Shown here piece by piece: positions 1 through 9,993 of a stretch of DNA of 64,000 nt. Position 1 is the stretch's first letter. The number at the start of each line of letters is the position of its first letter. The translations under genes and the position numbers were made by a program. The notes below the pieces were generated by a model. It was not told the DNA's origin. It saw nothing but the letters and a program-made list of their open reading frames with translations, and did not search any database. Source of the stretch: Marinilabiliales bacterium (GTDB lineage: Bacteria; Bacteroidota; Bacteroidia; Bacteroidales; PUMT01); the NCBI GenBank assembly GCA_007695015.1, contig REEN01000058.1:47895-111894 (forward strand), given 5' to 3'.

Positions 1-1183
1 TATACTAAAGTGGCTCATTGATGAAGGATATGATGTAATTGCCTATATAGCCGATGTAGGCCAGGATGACAATTTTGACGAAGCGAGGGAGAAGGCCCTG
101 GCTATTGGGGCGTCAAATGTATATATTGAGGATCTCAAGGAAGAGTTTGTTACAGGTTATATATTTCCGGCAATAAAGGCAAACGCTGTGTACGAGAGCC
201 GGTACCTGCTCGGTACTGCACTGGCAAGGCCCCTTATTGCTAAAAGACAGATTGAAATAGCAGCAGCCGAAAATGCGGGTTATGTATCGCATGGTGCAAC
301 TGGCAAAGGGAATGACCAGGTAAGGTTTGAACTTACCTATTATGCACTTAACCCCCGCATAAAGGTTTTTGCACCCTGGAAAAACAAGAAATTCCTCGAC
401 CGGTTCAAGGGGAGGACTGATCTGCTGAGTTATGCCGGGGAAAAGGGAATTCCTGTAAAGGCGACCCTTAAGAAGCCATACAGTGAAGATGACAACCTGA
501 TGCACATCAGTCATGAGGCCGGAATACTTGAAGATCCGGGATATAAGGCCGGGAAGGATATAATATCGCGCATCATGATGCCCCAGGATGCACCTGACAG
601 CGAGACACACCTATCCATCACATTCAAGGACGGCGATCCGGTCAGGGTTTCAAACACCGACGACAACACAGAAAAAACGGGCGCCCTGGAACTGTTTAAT
701 TACCTTAACACATTGGGAGCTGAAAACGGCATTGGCCTCCTCGACATGGTTGAAAACAGGTATGTTGGCATTAAATCCCGCGGGGTCTATGAAACTCCGG
801 GGGCAGAGATACTTCTGAAAGCACACATGGATATTGAAGGCATTGCAATGGACAGGGAGGTGATGCGGCTGCGAAACATGTTATCGCCTATATTTGCCGA
901 ACTCGTTTATAACGGATTCTGGTTCAGTCCGGAGATGGAGTTTCTGATGGCCGCTGTAAACAAGAGCCAGGAGCTAATTGACGGTACAGTTCACCTGACA
1001 CTGTATAAAGGCAACGTGATGATTGACGGACGGGAATCACCCAGTTCGCTTTACGACCAGGACCTTTCAAGTATGGACCTGGAGGGAGGTTTCAACCAGC
1101 AGGACAGCGAAGGGTTTATAAAGATCAACGCGATCAGGCTTATGGCCCATCACGCCATAACCGTATCAAGACAATCATCCTGA
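1..1183 (+). CDS. argG: Argininosuccinate synthase, 5' end missing
   Basis: Joins citrulline and aspartate, using ATP, to make argininosuccinate, the penultimate step of arginine synthesis in the cytoplasm. The reading frame is open from base 2, so the gene starts before the window. About 393 residues are visible, against roughly 400 for the family, so only the start and the N-terminal ATP-binding P-loop are lost. Seen in the sequence: the block [15 protein letters not shown] used in nucleotide and citrulline binding, then [19 protein letters not shown] in the synthetase domain. The stop is two bases before the argH start, so the two are almost certainly co-transcribed and translationally coupled. 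An ATG at 188 is internal and is not the start, because conserved sequence continues upstream of it. Confidence 0.95.
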   Translation, partial: ILKWLIDEGYDVIAYIADVGQDDNFDEAREKALAIGASNVYIEDLKEEFVTGYIFPAIKANAVYESRYLLGTALARPLIAKRQIEIAAAENAGYVSHGATGKGNDQVRFELTYYALNPRIKVFAPWKNKKFLDRFKGRTDLLSYAGEKGIPVKATLKKPYSEDDNLMHISHEAGILEDPGYKAGKDIISRIMMPQDAPDSETHLSITFKDGDPVRVSNTDDNTEKTGALELFNYLNTLGAENGIGLLDMVENRYVGIKSRGVYETPGAEILLKAHMDIEGIAMDREVMRLRNMLSPIFAELVYNGFWFSPEMEFLMAAVNKSQELIDGTVHLTLYKGNVMIDGRESPSSLYDQDLSSMDLEGGFNQQDSEGFIKINAIRLMAHHAITVSRQSS

Positions 1184-1185
1184 CA

Positions 1186-2517
1186 ATGAAGCTTTGGGAA
1201 AAAGGAAAGAAAACTGACAGGCTTGTAGAGGAATTTACAAGCGGACAGGACCGTCAGCTCGATCTGATGCTCGCACCCTGGGATGTATTAGGCACCATTG
1301 CCCATGTAAGGATGCTGGAAAAATCAGGCTTGCTTTCATTGAGCGAGCTCGTGAATCTGGAAAAAGAACTGAAAGCGATCTATGCCAGGGCTGTTTCAGG
1401 CGAATTCACAATTGATGAGGGTGTCGAAGATGTCCACTCCCAGGTGGAGATCCTGCTGACAGCGGCCCTTGGTGAAACTGGTAAAAAAGTCCATGCTGCA
1501 AGATCCAGAAACGACCAGGTGCTGGTTGACCTGAAACTGTTTACCAGGGCCAGGTTAAAAGAGATCTCTGAACAGATGGTTGTATTGTTCAACACCCTGC
1601 TGCGGCTCAGCAACAGGTACAAGGATGTGATGATGCCCGGATACACCCATATGCAGGTTGCCATGCCTTCATCCTTTGGCTTGTGGTTCGGTGCATGGGC
1701 AGAATGCCTTGTTGACGACATGATATTAATTGAGGCGGCATACAGGGTGGCTGATCAGAATCCGCTCGGATCGGCAGCCGGTTTTGGCTCCTCATTTCCC
1801 GTCGACCGTGAAATGACAACATCCCTGCTGGGCTTCGGCAACATGCATGTGAATTCCGTAAATGCCCAGATGAGCCGCGGCAGGATGGAAAAAACTGTTG
1901 CATTTGCACTCGGCACAGTTGGCTCTACACTTTCAAGGATGGCCGGCGAAATATGCCTTTATAGCGGACAAAACTATAGGTTCATGGAGCTTCCTGAAGA
2001 ATTCACCACAGGTTCAAGCATCATGCCGCATAAGAAAAACCCCGACATATTTGAGCTGGTACGCGCCAGGGGAAACAGGCTGCAATCGGTACAGGCAGAG
2101 ATATCCATTATATGCACCAACCTGCCTTCAGGGTACCACAGGGATTATCAGCTTATCAAGGAGACCTACCTTCCGGCCTTCGGCCAGCTTGCAGATATTC
2201 TTTCGGTTACAAACAAGGTGGTGGATCAGATTAGGGTTAATCCTGACATACTGAACGACCCCATATACAGGGACCTCTACAGTGTGGAAGAAGTAAACAG
2301 GCTGGTAATTGGCGGAATGCCATTCAGAGATGCCTATCGTACCGTGGCTGATAATTTATCGGAAGGCGCTTCTGCCCCTGCTGACATGATCAGGCATACA
2401 CATATCGGCAGCACTGGCAACCCGTGCAATGAAATGATCCAGAAGAAGATGGAAAGGATAATGGCGGGGTTTGATTTCACCGCCGCCGAAAAAGCGATAG
2501 CCGGCCTGCTTGAGTAA
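1186..2517 (+). CDS. argH: Argininosuccinate lyase
   Basis: Splits argininosuccinate into arginine and fumarate, the last step of the pathway begun by argG just upstream. The protein has 443 residues, slightly shorter than many family members (about 460). The fumarase/aspartase superfamily signature GSSIMPHKKNP lies near residues 276-286 and carries the flexible catalytic serine loop. An N-terminal SRNDQV block (family: HAARSRNDQ) binds substrate. The ATG follows the argG stop by two bases. The C-terminal part ends soon after the helical bundle, with no extra acetyltransferase domain as found fused in some lineages. The operon probably continues into gltB, 21 bases downstream. Confidence 0.95.
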   Translation: MKLWEKGKKTDRLVEEFTSGQDRQLDLMLAPWDVLGTIAHVRMLEKSGLLSLSELVNLEKELKAIYARAVSGEFTIDEGVEDVHSQVEILLTAALGETGKKVHAARSRNDQVLVDLKLFTRARLKEISEQMVVLFNTLLRLSNRYKDVMMPGYTHMQVAMPSSFGLWFGAWAECLVDDMILIEAAYRVADQNPLGSAAGFGSSFPVDREMTTSLLGFGNMHVNSVNAQMSRGRMEKTVAFALGTVGSTLSRMAGEICLYSGQNYRFMELPEEFTTGSSIMPHKKNPDIFELVRARGNRLQSVQAEISIICTNLPSGYHRDYQLIKETYLPAFGQLADILSVTNKVVDQIRVNPDILNDPIYRDLYSVEEVNRLVIGGMPFRDAYRTVADNLSEGASAPADMIRHTHIGSTGNPCNEMIQKKMERIMAGFDFTAAEKAIAGLLE

Positions 2518-2538
2518 CCGGGAGTTATTTTCTTTGAT

Positions 2539-5500
2539 ATGACAAACACCAGTATGAAAAATAACGGACTTTACTCACCTGAAAACGAACACGACAGCTG
2601 CGGAATAGGTTTCGTTGCAAGTATCAGGGGGAAAAAAACGCATGACATTGTTGAACGGGGACTGGAGGTGCTGCTGAATATGACCCACAGGGGTGCTGAA
2701 AGTGCCGACAATGTGACCGGTGACGGTGCCGGCATCATGGTACAGGTTCCCCACGAATTTTACAGTGCACAGACAAAAAACCTTCCCCCTGCAGGCCACT
2801 ACGGCACCGGATTGATCTTCCTTCCAGGCAACAGCGCTGACCGGGAAAAGTGCGAGGAGATTCTACTCTCACAGGTGCATGAAGAAAAACTCGGGGTCAT
2901 ATCTCTGCGCGATGTTCCTGTGAACAACAAGGCTCTGGGCGAAACAGCCCTTGCAACAGAACCATATATTAAGCAGATTTTCATTTCCGGCAATCATGAA
3001 CAGGATGACATGGAGCGTAAGCTGTACGTCATAAGAAAGCTTGCCGAGAATACAATCAGGAACTCAGGGATCGGACAGAAAGAGTGGTTCTCTATCCCCA
3101 GCCTCTCAACAAGGGTGATCGTATACAAGGGGATGTTCACACCGGAACAGTTGAAAGCATACTATCCGGACCTTGCCGACAATCTTTTTGCAAGCGCTAT
3201 CGCTCTTGTCCATTCAAGATTCAGTACAAATACATTCCCCGCCTGGGGTCTTGCCCAGCCTTTCAGGTACCTTGCCCATAATGGGGAAATCAATACAATA
3301 AGGGGGAACCGTCTGTGGATGCAAACCAGGGAATCACTGCTGAAGACAGATCTTTTCGGCAGCGACCTGCAAAAACTCTTTCCGGTCATTGAACCAGGAA
3401 AGAGCGACTCTGCCTCGCTTGACAATGTACTGGAGTTTCTGGTGCTGACAGGGCGCTCACTTCCTCATGCCCTGTCAATGCTGGTACCTGAATCATTCAA
3501 TGACAAGAATCCGATCCCGGGAAGCCTGAAAGACTATTATGAATACCACTCCACTATCATGGAGCCATGGGACGGGCCAGCGTCACTTCTGTTCTGCGAC
3601 GGAAGGTATGTTGGGGGAACACTCGACCGCAACGGGCTTCGTCCTTCACGGTACCTGATAACAGATGATGATATGATAGTTATGGGTAGTGAAACCGGGG
3701 TGCAGGAATTCCCGCCTGACAGGATTAAGGAGAAGGGAAGGCTAAGGCCGGGCAAGATACTGCTTGTGGACACAAAACTTGGGGTAATAATCTCTGATGA
3801 GGAGCTGAAATCGCAGCTTTCAAAGATGAATCCATATGGTAACTGGCTACGGGATAACCGGCTTGAACTTGAGAATATTGAAATTAAGGAGAGGGTTCCA
3901 TCAGGAATGGGAAGTAACTATCCTTTATGGATGAAAACTTTCGGTTATACGAGGGAAGATATTGAGGATATGATAAAGCCAATGTGCATTGATGGCAAGG
4001 AGCCTACCTCCTCGATGGGTAATGACACCCCTCCTGCCCTTTTGTCTGACAAGCCTCAAAGGCTCTATAATTACTTCAGACAGCAGTTCGCGCAGGTAAC
4101 AAATCCGGCTATCGACCCGATAAGGGAGGGTCTTGTAATGTCACTCACCAATTACATTGGGTCACTCAACAAGAATATCCTGGATGAATCACCCAGTATC
4201 TGCAAGCTTGTCAAGTTTAAAAGCCCCGTTATCATAAATACCGACCTGAAAAAGCTCAAAGACCTTGATCAATCTGGTTTTTCACACCGGGAACTCAGTA
4301 TGTTATTTGATCCGGCAGGAGGAAGCCGTGCAATGGAATCTGCACTTGAAAAGCTTTGCGCTGATGCAGAAAAGGCAGTGGATGAAAAGGTGAATTTCTT
4401 AATACTGACTGACAGGGGAATTGGTCCTGACCTGGCACCGGTTCCTTCACTCCTTGCAGTATCGGCAGTACACCATCACCTTATCCGCTCAAAGAAGAGG
4501 ATGCAGACTGGTTTGATCGTAGAGACCGCCGAAGCCCGGGAGGTTATGCACTTTGCACTGCTGCTTGGATACGGGGCAAGTGTGGTTAACCCTTACCTGG
4601 CATTTGCCGTGATCGATGAACTGTCTAAGAAAGGAGAAACAGGGCTTGAATATAAGAAAGCCAGGGAAAACTACATATTGGCAATAGACAGCGGCATATT
4701 GAAGATCCTCTCAAAAATGGGTATTTCAACCCTGCGGAGTTATCATGGCGCCCAGATCTTTGAGTGCCTGGGCATATCGGAAGAGGTTGTAAACCGGTAC
4801 TTCAACGGCACCGCCTCCAGTATAGGCGGTATCGGCCTTGACGGCATCGCCGCTGAAGCTGCCAAACCTCACCAGCAGGCATTCGCAGCTTCAGGGTCAG
4901 AAAACGGCTTTATGCCGGTTACCCAGGGATATTATTCTTTCAGGATGAACGGAGAGCATCACGGATGGAATCCTGAGACCATAAGCCTGCTGCAATGGGC
5001 TGCAAAAAATAATGATTATGACAAATACCGTGAATACAGCTCCCATGTGTACCTGGAAAACCGCAAACCGTCGTTTCTGAGAGGATACCTCGATATCAGG
5101 AAAAACCCGGTGCCCATTGACGAAGTTGAACCTGAGGAGGCTATCCTGAAAAGATTTGTAACCGGTGCCATGTCATATGGCTCCATAAGCAAGGAGGCAC
5201 ATGAGGCCCTTGCAATCGCTATGAACCGGATTGGCGGCAGGAGCAACACCGGTGAGGGAGGTGAAGACCCTGGCCGATACAGTGCCGGATCCGGCCATGA
5301 AAACAGGAGAAGTGCCATCAAGCAGGTCGCATCAGGCAGGTTTGGCGTTACAGCCGGATACCTTGTCAATGCCGACGAGATCCAGATAAAAATATCGCAG
5401 GGGGCAAAACCTGGTGAAGGCGGACAGCTTCCCGGATTCAAGGTAAATAATATAATTGCGGGGCTCAGGAATTCAACACCGGGCATAACTCTTATCTCTC

Positions 5501-7074
5501 CTCCCCCCCATCACGACATATATTCCATTGAGGATCTGGCCCAGCTGATATTCGATTTGAAATGCATCAATCCTGCCGCGGTGATCTCGGTAAAACTGGT
5601 ATCGGAATATGGGGTGGGGACTATTGCAGCAGGGGTTGCAAAAGCTAAAGCTGACCTGATAACGATATCGGGCTGTGAAGGTGGCACGGGCGCGAGTCCT
5701 GCCAGTTCAATAAGGCATGCCGGACTTCCTGCAGAGCTTGGCATCGCCGAGACTCACCAGACTCTTGTCCTGAACAATCTGAGGGACAGGGTCAGGCTTC
5801 AAACAGACGGACAGCTCAAGACCGGGCATGACGTTATACTTATGGGCATGCTGGGCGCCGAGGAGTTCGGCTTTTCAACCGCTGCCCTTATCGTTCTGGG
5901 TTGCGTAATGATGAGGAAGTGCCACCTTAATACTTGTCCCGTAGGAGTGGCCACCCAGGATGAGGAACTCAGGAAACGGTTCCTCGGGAAGGCAGATTAT
6001 GTGGAAAATTATTTCAGGTTCGTAGCCAGGGAGGTTCGCGAGATTATGGCCGGGGCCGGATTCAGAAAGTTTGATGAACTGGTCGGGCGCGCCGATCTCC
6101 TTGAAGTGAGAAAGGATATATCCCACTGGAAAGCAAAACATGCTGATCTGTCGCGCATGCTTTTCTATCCCGAGGCAAACGGCGATTTGCCCAGATACTT
6201 TAAAAAGCCACAGGAACACAAGATTTCAGGAATAATTGACAGGGAACTGATCAGGCTGTCATCCAAAGCTGTCAGCCGTGGTGAACGGGTCTGGATATCG
6301 AAGCCTATAAGGAACACAGACCGGGCCGCAGGAACCATGCTTTCAGGTGAGATTACCAGGAGGAGAGGCCCCGGTGCACTTCCCGAAGATACGATAAATG
6401 CCAGATTTTATGGTTCTGCAGGTCAGAGTTTTGGTGCGTTTCTGGTTAAGGGTATACATTTTCACCTTGAAGGTGATTCAAATGATTACCTGGGCAAGGG
6501 ACTCTCAGGAGGCCGGATAGTACTTACACCGCCGGCAGGGTCAAAGTTCGCACCCGAGGAGAACATTATAACCGGCAATACAGTTCTTTACGGCGCAACC
6601 AGCGGCGAGCTGTTTGTCCGGGGCATCGCAGGTGAACGCTTCGCGGTCAGGAACAGCGGCGCAATTGCTGTTGCAGAAGGAGTCGGCGACCATGGCTGTG
6701 AATACATGACCGGCGGCCGGGTTGTGATTCTTGGTTCAACCGGACGGAATTTTGCAGCAGGCATGAGCGGAGGCGTTGCATGGGTGCTTGATTTGAAAGG
6801 TAATTTCGATTATTTCTGTAATCGCGGACTGGTTGAGCTGGAGAAACCTGAAGATATTGCAGATATAAGTGAACTGCAGGAGATAATAGGAAAACACCTC
6901 CTATATACCGGCAGTAAGCTTGCCGAGAAGATCCTGGTGGAATGGGACGAATATCTTCCCCGGTTCGTTAAGGTGATACCGTTTGAATACAAGAAGGTTC
7001 TGCAGGAGATGAAGCTGGAGAACCTCAGAAAGAAGCTTGAGACAACAGACGACAGACCACAGCATCATTACTGA
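2539..7074 (+). CDS. gltB: Glutamate synthase, large (alpha) subunit
   Basis: Transfers the amide nitrogen of glutamine to 2-oxoglutarate, giving two glutamates; works as a heterodimer with gltD. Its 1511 residues match the usual length. Domain order: a short propeptide, then Cys21 (in DSCGIGF), the N-terminal nucleophile of the class-II glutaminase exposed by cleavage; glutaminase to about residue 430; central domain; FMN-binding TIM barrel from about 820 to 1190; and a C-terminal GXGXG beta-helix. The [3Fe-4S] cluster cysteines are present with the family spacing C-x5-C-x4-C in CVMMRKCHLNTC. It lies 21 bases after argH and 29 bases before gltD. The link to argGH makes sense because glutamate feeds ornithine synthesis. 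A second possible start at Met6 would only shorten the propeptide. Confidence 0.97.
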   Translation: MTNTSMKNNGLYSPENEHDSCGIGFVASIRGKKTHDIVERGLEVLLNMTHRGAESADNVTGDGAGIMVQVPHEFYSAQTKNLPPAGHYGTGLIFLPGNSADREKCEEILLSQVHEEKLGVISLRDVPVNNKALGETALATEPYIKQIFISGNHEQDDMERKLYVIRKLAENTIRNSGIGQKEWFSIPSLSTRVIVYKGMFTPEQLKAYYPDLADNLFASAIALVHSRFSTNTFPAWGLAQPFRYLAHNGEINTIRGNRLWMQTRESLLKTDLFGSDLQKLFPVIEPGKSDSASLDNVLEFLVLTGRSLPHALSMLVPESFNDKNPIPGSLKDYYEYHSTIMEPWDGPASLLFCDGRYVGGTLDRNGLRPSRYLITDDDMIVMGSETGVQEFPPDRIKEKGRLRPGKILLVDTKLGVIISDEELKSQLSKMNPYGNWLRDNRLELENIEIKERVPSGMGSNYPLWMKTFGYTREDIEDMIKPMCIDGKEPTSSMGNDTPPALLSDKPQRLYNYFRQQFAQVTNPAIDPIREGLVMSLTNYIGSLNKNILDESPSICKLVKFKSPVIINTDLKKLKDLDQSGFSHRELSMLFDPAGGSRAMESALEKLCADAEKAVDEKVNFLILTDRGIGPDLAPVPSLLAVSAVHHHLIRSKKRMQTGLIVETAEAREVMHFALLLGYGASVVNPYLAFAVIDELSKKGETGLEYKKARENYILAIDSGILKILSKMGISTLRSYHGAQIFECLGISEEVVNRYFNGTASSIGGIGLDGIAAEAAKPHQQAFAASGSENGFMPVTQGYYSFRMNGEHHGWNPETISLLQWAAKNNDYDKYREYSSHVYLENRKPSFLRGYLDIRKNPVPIDEVEPEEAILKRFVTGAMSYGSISKEAHEALAIAMNRIGGRSNTGEGGEDPGRYSAGSGHENRRSAIKQVASGRFGVTAGYLVNADEIQIKISQGAKPGEGGQLPGFKVNNIIAGLRNSTPGITLISPPPHHDIYSIEDLAQLIFDLKCINPAAVISVKLVSEYGVGTIAAGVAKAKADLITISGCEGGTGASPASSIRHAGLPAELGIAETHQTLVLNNLRDRVRLQTDGQLKTGHDVILMGMLGAEEFGFSTAALIVLGCVMMRKCHLNTCPVGVATQDEELRKRFLGKADYVENYFRFVAREVREIMAGAGFRKFDELVGRADLLEVRKDISHWKAKHADLSRMLFYPEANGDLPRYFKKPQEHKISGIIDRELIRLSSKAVSRGERVWISKPIRNTDRAAGTMLSGEITRRRGPGALPEDTINARFYGSAGQSFGAFLVKGIHFHLEGDSNDYLGKGLSGGRIVLTPPAGSKFAPEENIITGNTVLYGATSGELFVRGIAGERFAVRNSGAIAVAEGVGDHGCEYMTGGRVVILGSTGRNFAAGMSGGVAWVLDLKGNFDYFCNRGLVELEKPEDIADISELQEIIGKHLLYTGSKLAEKILVEWDEYLPRFVKVIPFEYKKVLQEMKLENLRKKLETTDDRPQHHY

Positions 7075-7103
7075 ATGGGATAGCAATATTAAAACCTGTT
7101 AAC

Positions 7104-8525
7104 ATGGGAGATCCAAGGGGATTTATTAAGGTGGCCCGCAAAGAGGGAGGCAACAGGCCGGTACATGAACGGCTGAATGATTTCTCAGAGGTCGAACAGA
7201 CACTTAATGAGACAGATCGCAAACTGCAGGCATCAAGATGCATGGACTGCGGTGTCCCGTTCTGCCAATGGGCATGTCCGGTAATCAACAGCATGCCCGA
7301 GTGGCAGGATGCAATTTACAGGGGCGACTGGAAAGCTGCATCAGATATTCTTCATACAACCAATAATTTTCCGGAATTTACCGGCAGGGTTTGTCCTGCT
7401 CCATGTGAAAAGTCATGCGTACTGGCAATACATGAAGAACCTGTAACAATAAGGGAGAATGAAGCGGCGGTAGCTGAGAAGGCGTTTAAAAACGGATATA
7501 TCACTGCAAGACCGCCTGAGAACCGCACCGGAAAGAGGGTTGCCGTGATTGGGTCGGGGCCGGCGGGACTGGCATGTGCCGACATTCTGAACAGGGATGG
7601 ACACCTGGTAACTCTGTTTGAAAAGGACGATGAGCCGGGAGGTTTGCTCAGATATGGAATACCTGATTTCAAGCTGGGCAAGAATATTGTTGACCGGAGA
7701 CTTGATCTGATGAAAGAGGAAGGGGTGCTGTTCAGGACTTCTGTAGATGCGGGTAAAGATATTTCCGCCGGCGAGCTTCTTAGATCCTTTGATGCCATAT
7801 GCCTTGCCACCGGCGCAATGCAACCCCGCGACCTGGATATCGATGGCAGGAAACTTGAAGGGATTCATTTTGCCATGGATTACCTGACCAGTCAGAACAG
7901 AATTGTAGCCGGCACCCCCCCCGGCAAAGATGAAATATCAGCCAAAGGGAAGGATGTTCTTGTAATCGGAGGCGGCGATACCGGATCAGACTGCGTTGGT
8001 ACTGCAAACAGGCAGGGTGCAAATTCAGTTATCCAGTTGGAAATAATGCCTGAACCACCTCTGCGAAGGAGAATGGAAAATCCCTGGCCCTACTGGCCCG
8101 ACACACTTAGGTCATCCTCATCGCATGAAGAGGGCTGCGAACGTCTATGGGGAGTCAAAACAATCAGATTCAAGGGGAATGACGGCAAGGTTGAAAAAGC
8201 TGAAATCTCTAATGTCAAATGGATCCGGTCAGATAACGGAAAGATGGAGATAAGGGAAATACCGGGCAGCAGAAGAGAGATCAAAGCCGGTCTGGTGTTG
8301 CTTGCCCTGGGTTTCCTTCACCCGGTACACGATGGACTTGTAACCGATCTCGGGTTAGGCCTTGATGAAAAGGGAAATATACTGATCGATTCCAATTACA
8401 ACACGACCAATGAAAAAGTGTTTGCCTCCGGCGACAGCGCCTCCGGGGCATCTCTTGTAGTTACTGCTATAATTTCAGGCAGAAGAGCTGCAAATTCGAT
8501 CTCAGCTTATCTTACGGGGGACTGA
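7104..8525 (+). CDS. gltD: Glutamate synthase, small (beta) subunit
   Basis: NADPH-oxidising flavoprotein that delivers electrons through FAD and iron-sulfur clusters to the FMN of GltB. The 473 residues match the family. Seen in order: two N-terminal cysteine groups for [4Fe-4S] clusters (CMDCGVPFCQWACPV near residues 46-60, and CPAPCEKSC near 97-105), a GSGPAGLACAD dinucleotide fold for FAD, and a GGGDTGSDCVG fold for NADPH. Last gene of the visible operon. The stop is 45 bases before the end of convergent msrA; I see no clear hairpin terminator in that gap. Confidence 0.97.
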   Translation: MGDPRGFIKVARKEGGNRPVHERLNDFSEVEQTLNETDRKLQASRCMDCGVPFCQWACPVINSMPEWQDAIYRGDWKAASDILHTTNNFPEFTGRVCPAPCEKSCVLAIHEEPVTIRENEAAVAEKAFKNGYITARPPENRTGKRVAVIGSGPAGLACADILNRDGHLVTLFEKDDEPGGLLRYGIPDFKLGKNIVDRRLDLMKEEGVLFRTSVDAGKDISAGELLRSFDAICLATGAMQPRDLDIDGRKLEGIHFAMDYLTSQNRIVAGTPPGKDEISAKGKDVLVIGGGDTGSDCVGTANRQGANSVIQLEIMPEPPLRRRMENPWPYWPDTLRSSSSHEEGCERLWGVKTIRFKGNDGKVEKAEISNVKWIRSDNGKMEIREIPGSRREIKAGLVLLALGFLHPVHDGLVTDLGLGLDEKGNILIDSNYNTTNEKVFASGDSASGASLVVTAIISGRRAANSISAYLTGD

Positions 8526-8570
8526 TACCATGATGAAGATTTTTATTGCTTGACGCTTAAAGGCTCTCAA

Positions 8571-9200
8571 TTACTTGCGAAGATAGTTTTCGAAAGCCTT
8601 CTCGAACTTTTCGACCTTGGGGGCTATTACCATCCGGCAGTAACCCTGGTTGGGATTATTCCTGAAATACTCCTGGTGGTAATCCTCTGCCTCATAAAAG
8701 CCCAAAAAGGGGGTTACTTCAGTCACTATAGGGTCGTCCCAGATATCTGAACCGTCAAGCATCGCCTTTACCTCTTCAGCTACGCGTTTCTGTCCGTCAG
8801 TGTGATAGAAAATTGCCGACCGGTATTGTGTGCCGACATCAGCTCCCTGCCGGTTAAGGGTTGTCGGATCGTGTGTCATGAAAAATATCTCAAGCAGCCT
8901 GGCAAAGGGCAAAACTGCCGGGTCATAGGTAACCTGAACTACCTCGGCATGTCCGGTTCGCCCGGAAGTTACCTCCCTGTAGGTCGGATCAGGAATATTT
9001 CCGCCTGAGTAACCCGATTTTACATCTGTCACGCCCTCTACTCTTTCAAAGATTGCCTCAACGCACCAGAAACAACCGGCGCCGAGAGTGATTATTTCTG
9101 TGTTTTCAACCTGATCATTCATTTTTACTGAAATGTTTGATGTATAACCGGATGCCGGGTATAACAGGGTTAATATTATATAAAAAATTGTTACAATCAT
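8571..9200 (-). CDS. msrA: Peptide methionine-S-sulfoxide reductase, exported
   Basis: Reduces the S form of methionine sulfoxide in proteins. The active-site motif GCFWCVEAIFE is complete, with the catalytic cysteine in GCFWC, and the family block DPTTLNRQGADVGTQYRS follows. The C-terminus carries no fused MsrB domain. I chose the ATG at 9200, giving 209 residues; the frame stays open to a TTG at 9221 but that start is less likely. The N-terminus (about 20 residues, rich in I, L and F, ending near YPASGYTS) reads as a signal peptide or membrane anchor, so the enzyme probably repairs envelope proteins. It stands alone, convergent with gltD. Confidence 0.93.
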   Translation of the reverse strand: MIVTIFYIILTLLYPASGYTSNISVKMNDQVENTEIITLGAGCFWCVEAIFERVEGVTDVKSGYSGGNIPDPTYREVTSGRTGHAEVVQVTYDPAVLPFARLLEIFFMTHDPTTLNRQGADVGTQYRSAIFYHTDGQKRVAEEVKAMLDGSDIWDDPIVTEVTPFLGFYEAEDYHQEYFRNNPNQGYCRMVIAPKVEKFEKAFENYLRK

Positions 9201-9385
9201 GATCTTTTCTATTTTAAACAAACTATGTACCGATAATGTTCAGCTTCGTATTAACAATTTAATTCCAACCTGGTTACAAACCAAAAAGTTAAAGAATTCA
9301 AATTTTTTTGATTCAACAATTCTGCATTCAACTTGTTGTATCATATGAATTGACATCTACGGTTATATTCACAAAATCCTACCAG

Positions 9386-9976
9386 ATGGCAGAAACCGGC
9401 AATATCGACGAAAGGGAAATCTCATACTACTTAAAGGAAGCCGGCAATGGCAATAATGATGCGCTGAACAAGCTGGTATCCATTGCTTACGCTGAACTCA
9501 GGGAAAATGCCCACAATCTGAGGGTCAGGTTTTTCGATATTGACACCCTCAATACAACCGCTATTGTACATGAGACTTATCTGAAGCTTTTACGGACAGG
9601 ATCCGGCAGTTTCAAAAACCGGTCACATTTCTTTTTCGCATCAGCCAAAGCGATGCGTCAGATATTAATAAATGCCTCTTTAAAAAAGCGAACATTAAAA
9701 CGTGGCGGTGGTACAAAACAGGTGGCTTTAGGCACCGGTTCCGAAGCTTCCCTGCAACTGAGCGATCAGACATCAGAACAGCTTCTGATGATAAATGATG
9801 CCCTTGAAAAACTGGAAGCCTGCAATGACAGGCAGGCAAGAATAGTAGAATGCAGGTTCTTTGGAGGTATGTCAGTTGAGGAAACGGCCGAGGTCCTTCA
9901 GATCAGCCCGGCAACGGTAAAACGTTCCTGGAGCATGGCACGTTCATGGCTTTACACCCAGTATATTGAGGGATAA
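9386..9976 (+). CDS. ECF sigma factor, TIGR02999/ECF43-like
   Basis: Alternative RNA polymerase sigma factor of the extracytoplasmic-function type. Region 2 spans about residues 10-75, with the block LNTTAIVHETYLKLL typical of the TIGR02999 family; region 4, a helix-turn-helix around MSVEETAEVLQISPATVKRSW, occupies the last third. I start at the ATG at 9386 (196 residues) because family members begin close to region 2; the frame extends upstream to a TTG at 9308 with unrelated sequence. Only 17 bases separate it from the kinase gene, the usual arrangement for this sigma group, which is thought to be regulated by kinase signalling rather than by a membrane anti-sigma factor. No anti-sigma gene is present. 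Confidence 0.88.
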   Translation: MAETGNIDEREISYYLKEAGNGNNDALNKLVSIAYAELRENAHNLRVRFFDIDTLNTTAIVHETYLKLLRTGSGSFKNRSHFFFASAKAMRQILINASLKKRTLKRGGGTKQVALGTGSEASLQLSDQTSEQLLMINDALEKLEACNDRQARIVECRFFGGMSVEETAEVLQISPATVKRSWSMARSWLYTQYIEG

Positions 9977-9993
9977 ACTTAACACCCCGTCTT

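Noticed and set aside
9308..9385. Upstream TTG start for the ECF sigma factor
   Set aside because: The added 26 residues do not resemble the family and the ATG at 9386 gives a normal N-terminus.
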